Positions 5,771 to 9,466 of a stretch of DNA of 9,466 nt are shown here, piece after piece (positions within the stretch are counted from its first letter, which is position 1; the number at the start of each line of letters is the position of its first letter). This stretch comes from UBA12276 sp041476285. Lineage in GTDB: Archaea > Micrarchaeota > Micrarchaeia > Micrarchaeales > Micrarchaeaceae. The stretch is from NCBI GenBank assembly GCA_041476285.1, contig JBGOTD010000027.1, forward strand, positions 1 through 9,466, read 5' to 3'. The notes under the pieces were generated by a model, which saw nothing but the letters and a program-made list of their open reading frames with translations, had not been told where the DNA came from and made no database searches. Made by a program: the position numbers and the translations under genes.

Positions 5771-7543
5771 ATGCTGTTCAAGGAGCTCGCAGAATACTAT
5801 GATAAACTTGAGTCTATATCCTCAAGGCTGGAAATGGTAGAGATACTCAGCCAGCTGTTCAAGAAGCTGGACGCTGGCGAGATTACTGCTACTGTATACA
5901 TAACACAGGGCATACTGCTTCCTCCATTTGAGGGCTTGGAGTTAGGGATAGCTGACATGCTTGTAGAAGAGGCAGCAGCGATAGCTACGGGCTACAAAAA
6001 GGAGCAGATAGACAAGGAATACAAGAAGACTGGGGATCTCGGACTTGCAGTCCAGAATATGAAGGCAGCAACAAGACTGAAGAGCATACGCAGCAAGCAC
6101 TACTCAATAAGTGAGATATACAAAAACATGCTGAAGATAGCAGGCACCAGCGGAGCGGGCAGCAAGGACAAAAAGATAAACATGCTTGCTGATATGATAG
6201 GTGCAGCTACTCCTGCCGAAGCAAAATACATAGTAAGGTATCCTCTTGGACAACTCAGGATGGGCGTAGGTGACTCCACGATAATGGAGGCGCTATCAGT
6301 GCTCGGCACAGGCGACAGGGGATTCAAGAAAAATCTTGAAAGGGCATATAACATATGCAGCGACCTGGGGCTTGTAGCCAGCGAATTGGCATCAAAAGGA
6401 CCAAAGGCAATAGAGAACTTCAAGGTAACTCTTTTCAAACCGATAAGGCCCGCACTTGCGGAAAGGCTCACAACTGCTGAAGAGATACTTGAACGAATGA
6501 ATGGCATAGTGGCGGTTGAGCAGAAGTATGATGGTTTCAGGGTTCAGGTACATAAGGACGGCAGCAAGGTCAGGCTATTCTCAAGAAGGTTGGAAAACAC
6601 GACAGCGATGTTTCCTGATATAGCCAAAGCCGTAAATGATGAGGTAAAAACCGATAGGATAATATTCGAAGGGGAGGCACTGGCATTTAATGAGGCAACA
6701 TCAGAGTACCTGCCGTTCCAGGAAACCATACAGCGCAGGAGGAAGCACGACATAGCCAAAAAGGTGGAGGAACTGCCTCTGCATCTGTTTGCATTTGACA
6801 TACTCTACATAAAGGACAGGGACTGGCTGAGCGAGCCATACGAAAAAAGAAGGGAAAAAATAGAGGAAATATTTGGCAAGGGAAAGCAGATAACTCCTAC
6901 AGTAAAGATCGTTACGAAATCACCCAAGGAACTTGAGGGATTCTTCGAGAACTCGATAGAGAACGGACTCGAGGGCGTTATAGCAAAGGACCTCAAGGCT
7001 CCATATATGGCCGGGTCAAGAAAGTTTTCATGGATAAAGCTTAAGAGAAGCTACAAGGGCGAACTTACAGATACACTTGATCTTGTTGTGGTGGGTTATT
7101 TCCTGGGAAGGGGAAGCAGGGCGGAATTCAAGTTTGGAGGCCTACTCTGTGCCGCATACAACAAAAAAAGGGATATGTTCGAGACGATATCCAGGATAGG
7201 TACGGGATTCACAGAGGCGCAAATGACCGAGCTCAAGGAAAAACTTAACAAGATAAAGGTAAAGAACAGGCCAGCCAGAGTGGATTCGGTAATAGAACCG
7301 GATTTCTGGACAGATCCAAAGTATGTAGTTACAATAAATGCGGATGAGATAACCAAGTCGCCTATGCACACATGCGGTAAGGCAAAGCAGGAATCTGGAA
7401 TAGAGACCGGATATGCCTTAAGATTCCCGAGGCTGGTTGGAGATCATGCGATAAGAGCGGACAAAAGTGCGGAGGAGGCAACAACAACAGCTGAAGTGAT
7501 AGAGATGTTCAAGCTCCAGAAAAAGGTAGGCCTGAAAGACTAG
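5771..7543 (+). CDS. lig: ATP-dependent DNA ligase (archaeal type)
   Basis: 590 residues, the usual length for archaeal replicative ligases. It seals nicks between Okazaki fragments and in repair through an enzyme-AMP intermediate. The N-terminal half (1-240) is the helical DNA-binding domain, with the family stretch RYPLGQLRMGVGDSTIMEAL in the middle. The adenylation domain has motif I EQKYDGFR with the AMP-accepting Lys252, SRRLEN (271-276), motif III FEGEAL (299-304), PFQETIQRRR (315-324), motif IIIa FAFDILY (340-346), motif IV EGVIAKD (401-407) and motif V WIKLKRSY (421-428, Lys423/Lys425). The C-terminal OB domain ends in TGYALRFPRLVG with Arg551/Arg554 and the DK..EEA.T..E tail typical of the family. 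All catalytic residues are present. The gene begins 36 bases after the surface-protein stop, and its stop codon abuts that of the convergent winged-helix gene. Confidence 0.97.
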   Translation: MLFKELAEYYDKLESISSRLEMVEILSQLFKKLDAGEITATVYITQGILLPPFEGLELGIADMLVEEAAAIATGYKKEQIDKEYKKTGDLGLAVQNMKAATRLKSIRSKHYSISEIYKNMLKIAGTSGAGSKDKKINMLADMIGAATPAEAKYIVRYPLGQLRMGVGDSTIMEALSVLGTGDRGFKKNLERAYNICSDLGLVASELASKGPKAIENFKVTLFKPIRPALAERLTTAEEILERMNGIVAVEQKYDGFRVQVHKDGSKVRLFSRRLENTTAMFPDIAKAVNDEVKTDRIIFEGEALAFNEATSEYLPFQETIQRRRKHDIAKKVEELPLHLFAFDILYIKDRDWLSEPYEKRREKIEEIFGKGKQITPTVKIVTKSPKELEGFFENSIENGLEGVIAKDLKAPYMAGSRKFSWIKLKRSYKGELTDTLDLVVVGYFLGRGSRAEFKFGGLLCAAYNKKRDMFETISRIGTGFTEAQMTELKEKLNKIKVKNRPARVDSVIEPDFWTDPKYVVTINADEITKSPMHTCGKAKQESGIETGYALRFPRLVGDHAIRADKSAEEATTTAEVIEMFKLQKKVGLKD

Positions 7544-7870
7544 TTATATCCGCCTAATGTTTTCTATAGTTTTGGAAAACTTCTGTACGCTCTTTGTTAT
7601 GTCTTTTACTTTAGGATTAAGCCTGTAGCCAAGCCCATAGCCCTTTTCGGTGCGTATATGGGTTGGTTGTATAACATTAAGGTCAAGCGACAGCTCGCGC
7701 AGCGTGATTATGAGCGTTTTTCTGGTAAATTTCTTTTCAAGCACCGCATAAAGCTCCCTTGTGGTTCGCGGTGATTTCTGAAGTAGTAATGCCATTACGG
7801 CGTAGTTTGGTCTGCTTAGTACCTTTCTGAGTGCCCAAACCGCGTCTTTGTCCCTTTCCTTCTTAGCCAT
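7544..7870 (-). CDS. Small winged-helix DNA-binding protein
   Basis: 108 residues, basic, no membrane segment. After a charged start (MAKKERDKDAVWALRKVL), a helix NYAVMALLLQK (22-32) and TTRELYAVLEKKFTRKTLIITLREL (about 36-60) read as the three helices of a winged helix-turn-helix. A beta wing follows (LNVIQPTHIRTEKGYGLGYRL, about 64-84), and the C-terminal helix (about 87-105) could dimerise. The shape suits a transcription regulator or a chromatin-associated protein; I cannot place it in a named family. Its TAA (7544-7546) lies directly against the ligase TAG on the other strand, so the two mRNAs should overlap at their 3' ends. Confidence 0.75.
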   Translation of the reverse strand: MAKKERDKDAVWALRKVLSRPNYAVMALLLQKSPRTTRELYAVLEKKFTRKTLIITLRELSLDLNVIQPTHIRTEKGYGLGYRLNPKVKDITKSVQKFSKTIENIRRI

Positions 7871-7891
7871 AATCTAGTATTAGAAATAAAG

Positions 7892-7900
7892 CTTTAAAAA
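7892..7900 (-). promoter_or_regulatory. TATA box for the winged-helix gene
   Basis: On the minus strand tttttaaag is centred 26 bp before the ATG at 7870, which predicts a leaderless transcript and supports this start codon. Confidence 0.55.
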
Positions 7901-7957
7901 CGTTTAGTTAAGACAAAAATTAAGGCAAAATAAGCAAAAATACGCCAATTACAAAGA

Positions 7958-7965
7958 TATATATA
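7958..7965 (+). promoter_or_regulatory. TATA box for the pseudo-ATPase gene
   Basis: tatatata within the AT run 7953-7972 lies about 23 bp before the ATG at 7984. No ribosome site is present, so translation is probably leaderless. This favours the first ATG over the in-frame ATG nine codons later. Confidence 0.5.
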
Positions 7966-7983
7966 TTTTTATTGAAGTAAATA

Positions 7984-8907
7984 ATGATAATACAGTGTAA
8001 ACATGATGTAATGAAGCTTCCTAATTCTTTATCAAAGGTAATCGGAAAGTTCAAGGGCAAGCAGAGCATAGCAGAGCTTGTAGCAAGGACAACATCAACA
8101 AAAGAAAATTCTGCAAAGCATTTGGCAGATCTAGCAACATATACGAATAAAATGGTCCTGGCATATCTCTGGATCGCGATAGAATCGGATTACAATGTGC
8201 TGGTTTCTGCAGAAAACGATGCAGATGCGGACAGTTTTATCGAATCCTTAAGCAACTTTGTGCCGCCGTATAAAACGGTAATAGAGACTAATGCTGGAAG
8301 CCCTGTCTTTGACAAGAGGATAAACTTCCTTAGCCTCATACAGCCAAAAGGTGCAAGCTTCGCAGATAACATGAAATTCATCCAAAAGCAGATGCCGGAC
8401 AGATTAATAATAAGGAATGTGGAAAAGGGCAATCTTGATACGATATTCTCCTTATCAAAGGAGGGAATTTCATTTACAGCATCGATTGGGAACAACCTAA
8501 TCGGAAAGCAGACCGTAAAATTGCTTCAATCAAATCTGTTTAAAGTGAAGCCGAGCAACATGCAAATGCTGGACATATCTGTGATTTTAGGCAAAGAGAA
8601 CGGAAAATACAAAATCATATCAATAACGGAATACAAATGGCTAGACAGGGGAGAGATAAGAGCAAAGGAATGGGAGTTCATTCCAAAAAGATATGAAAAC
8701 ATCCGCATACTCAAGGACGGCAAATTGAACGTAAGCGACATACTCTCATCAAAAGTGGTCAGAAATTATGCAAAGCAGAACCTGATAAGCGAAGAGGCGG
8801 TAATTGATGAAATAAGAAGCAGGTCAAGCCTGCTCGATGAATTAATCACTGCTAATTTTGATGGAAAGAAGCCGAACCTGATGGAAATGTACTACGAGAT
8901 AAAATAG
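7984..8907 (+). CDS. Degenerate type IV pilus/secretion ATPase (GspE/PilT/FlaI-like), active site lost
   Basis: 307 residues. Residues 59-95 (LAYLWIAIESDYNVLVS... to LSNFVPP) match the P-loop region of archaeal pilus and archaellum ATPases, but the loop itself, normally GGTASGKTT, reads AENDADADS (76-84): the Walker Lys is Ala82 and the next Thr is Asp83. Further on, MPDRLIIRNVEKG (137-149) stands where the family has RPDYIIVGEVRG, so the Walker B Glu is Asn145. EGISFTASIGNN (160-171) replaces the His-box segment TGHATLSTMHAD; its two His are Ile162 and Gly169. The family's later TV..L...L.NV.......LDI.V pattern survives (177-200), as does the C-terminal helical part (VRNYAKQNLISEEAVIDEI). 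Most of the usual N-terminal domain is absent: only 58 residues precede the core. It cannot be expected to hydrolyse ATP. A structural subunit or regulator of a pilus motor is an inference; no platform (TadC/FlaJ) or pilin gene lies in the window. Confidence 0.75.
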   Translation: MIIQCKHDVMKLPNSLSKVIGKFKGKQSIAELVARTTSTKENSAKHLADLATYTNKMVLAYLWIAIESDYNVLVSAENDADADSFIESLSNFVPPYKTVIETNAGSPVFDKRINFLSLIQPKGASFADNMKFIQKQMPDRLIIRNVEKGNLDTIFSLSKEGISFTASIGNNLIGKQTVKLLQSNLFKVKPSNMQMLDISVILGKENGKYKIISITEYKWLDRGEIRAKEWEFIPKRYENIRILKDGKLNVSDILSSKVVRNYAKQNLISEEAVIDEIRSRSSLLDELITANFDGKKPNLMEMYYEIK

Positions 8908-8921
8908 AGAGCTACAAAGGG

Positions 8922-8931
8922 CTTAAAAATA
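8922..8931 (+). promoter_or_regulatory. TATA box for tRNA-His
   Basis: cttaaaaata is centred about 28 bp before the first base of the tRNA (8955), a normal spacing. Confidence 0.5.
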
Positions 8932-8954
8932 GTTGGTAGTATATATTACTACAT

Positions 8955-9050
8955 GGCCTTAGTGGTGTAACGGCTGCACGGAGGACTGTGGATCCTCTAG
9001 ACCGGGTCCGACATTTTCTATAAACCAAAACGGAATTCCCGGCTAAGGCC
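8955..9050 (+). tRNA. tRNA-His (anticodon GUG) with an intron in the T-loop
   Basis: The gene encodes the histidine-specific extra base G-1 (8955) facing C73 (9050). The acceptor GCCTTAG pairs with CTAAGGC. The D-stem is GTGT/GCAC and the anticodon stem GAGGA/TCCTC, with loop CTGTGGA and anticodon GUG at 8988-8990. The variable loop is short (TAGA). The T-stem CCGGG (9002-9006) pairs with CCCGG (9038-9042), but 31 bases separate the arms where 7 are normal. Removing the 24-base intron (9013-9036) gives the T-loop TCCGACT: T54, C56, G57, A58 and T60 are as expected, while position 55 is C instead of T. The mature tRNA is 72 bases including G-1. CCA is not encoded. Confidence 0.92.
9013..9036 (+). 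other. 24-nt tRNA intron between positions 59 and 60, bulge-helix-bulge
   Basis: The sequence folds into a full bulge-helix-bulge. The outer helix is the T-stem CCGGG/CCCGG. The 4-bp central helix is TCCG (9007-9010) with CGGA (9031-9034). The 3-base bulges are ACA (9011-9013) and ATT (9035-9037). The inner helix is TTTT (9014-9017) with AAAA (9027-9030), closing a 9-base loop. Splicing endonuclease cuts after the second base of each bulge, which sets the intron at 9013-9036. Archaeal introns outside 37/38, including 59/60, are known but uncommon, and usually need a heteromeric or other broad-specificity endonuclease. Confidence 0.85.
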
Positions 9051-9053
9051 CGG

Positions 9054-9062
9054 AAATTTATT
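9054..9062 (+). promoter_or_regulatory. TATA box for the acetyltransferase gene
   Basis: aaatttatt is centred 26 bp before the ATG at 9084. It begins 4 bases after the tRNA-His gene ends. The spacing favours ATG 9084 over the in-frame ATG at 9096. Confidence 0.45.
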
Positions 9063-9083
9063 GACGTCAGATCGACAACAAAT

Positions 9084-9466
9084 ATGGTTGATATTATGGC
9101 GAATAGAATTAAGAAAAAAGTAGCTATTGTCAGACATTTTCCAGAAGCTACAAAGAAAAAAGTAATTTTAGGTGATCCTGTTAGAGAAGACACAACAGTT
9201 GAACCTGGTCTTTATAATCGCGGTATAATGGGTTCAATAGGTTATGTCAATTATGTTATTTATAAAGAAGAGAAGATACCGAAGAGGGATATAATTTTAA
9301 ATTTTCCTGAAAGACCATCAGTAGCGGATTTTGAAAAAGCTAAGACGCTGGTAATAGAATTTGTAGGTATAGAAAAAGAGGAAAGAGGCAAAGGTTATTT
9401 CTCTGACACAATGAAGACACTTGAAAGGCTTGCAAAAATGGCAAAATGTAACGCAATAAGGTTAGA
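9084..9466 (+). CDS. GNAT-type N-acetyltransferase, 3' end beyond the window
   Basis: 127 codons are visible, with no stop before the window ends. The last third reads VIEFVGIEKEERGKGYFSD and then an amphipathic helix (TLERLAKMAKCNAIRL). This is the GNAT core: a central beta strand, the acetyl-CoA pyrophosphate loop R/QxxGxG/A (RGKGY at 101-105) and the following helix. Members transfer an acetyl group from acetyl-CoA to an amine; the substrate here is unknown. The N-terminal 50 residues are basic (NRIKKKVAIVRHFPEATKKK). Codon choice differs from the ligase: many GTT, GGT, GCT and about half ATT for Ile, where the ligase uses mainly ATA. This may mean later acquisition. The start follows the TATA spacing; ATG 9096 is the alternative. 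Confidence 0.7.
   Translation, partial: MVDIMANRIKKKVAIVRHFPEATKKKVILGDPVREDTTVEPGLYNRGIMGSIGYVNYVIYKEEKIPKRDIILNFPERPSVADFEKAKTLVIEFVGIEKEERGKGYFSDTMKTLERLAKMAKCNAIRL

Noticed and set aside
6100..6507. 135-codon minus-strand frame opposite the ligase
   Set aside because: It is antisense to a conserved catalytic gene. Its composition reflects the complementary strand of ligase codons.
9002..9042. Long T-loop of tRNA-His read as a damaged tRNA gene
   Set aside because: The insertion folds into an exact bulge-helix-bulge, and its removal gives a 7-base T-loop, so an intron explains it better.
8912..9193. 93-codon minus-strand frame across tRNA-His and the GNAT start
   Set aside because: It overlaps a complete tRNA and the start of a recognisable GNAT gene, and the product has no family features.

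Overview
The window looks archaeal, most likely from a small-genome DPANN lineage of the Micrarchaeota/ARMAN kind. The archaeal assignment is well supported. A TATA-like box lies about 21-28 bp upstream of almost every start, mostly with no room for a leader. There is an archaeal-type ATP-dependent DNA ligase, a relative of the archaeal type IV pilus ATPases, and a tRNA intron flanked by a textbook bulge-helix-bulge (BHB). The lineage is only an inference from codon use (mostly ATA for Ile and AGA/AGG for Arg in the ligase), the unusual intron position and the type of surface protein.

Layout. 33-944 (+): Fic-domain enzyme with an N-terminal inhibitory motif. 969-1353 (-): a zinc-ribbon gene broken by two frameshifts, one in a run of eight G. 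1354-1585: no supportable gene, but two nested 9-bp inverted repeats. 1586-2533 (-): DUF1861-type beta-propeller, glycosidase-like protein. 2605-2676 (-): tRNA-Thr(CGU). 2789-5734 (+): a 981-residue membrane-anchored surface protein with four cysteine-patterned beta-helix modules. 5771-7543 (+): DNA ligase. 7544-7870 (-): small winged-helix protein whose stop codon abuts the ligase stop. 7984-8907 (+): a protein that aligns without gaps through the core of the type IV pilus/secretion ATPases but lacks every catalytic residue. 8955-9050 (+): tRNA-His(GUG) with a 24-nt intron in the T-loop. 9084 to the window end (+): an incomplete GNAT-type acetyltransferase.

The genes do not form one operon. 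Strands alternate, nearly every gene has its own promoter, and functions are mixed: housekeeping (ligase, two tRNAs), cell surface (beta-helix protein, perhaps the pilus-type pseudo-ATPase) and accessory (Fic, DUF1861, GNAT). The Fic, DUF1861 and GNAT genes are richer in A/T than the ligase and surface-protein genes, which fits later acquisition but does not prove it.

The observations most worth following are the catalytically dead pilus-type ATPase, the T-loop intron of tRNA-His, the four-fold repeated Cys-patterned surface protein, and the doubly frameshifted zinc-ribbon gene.
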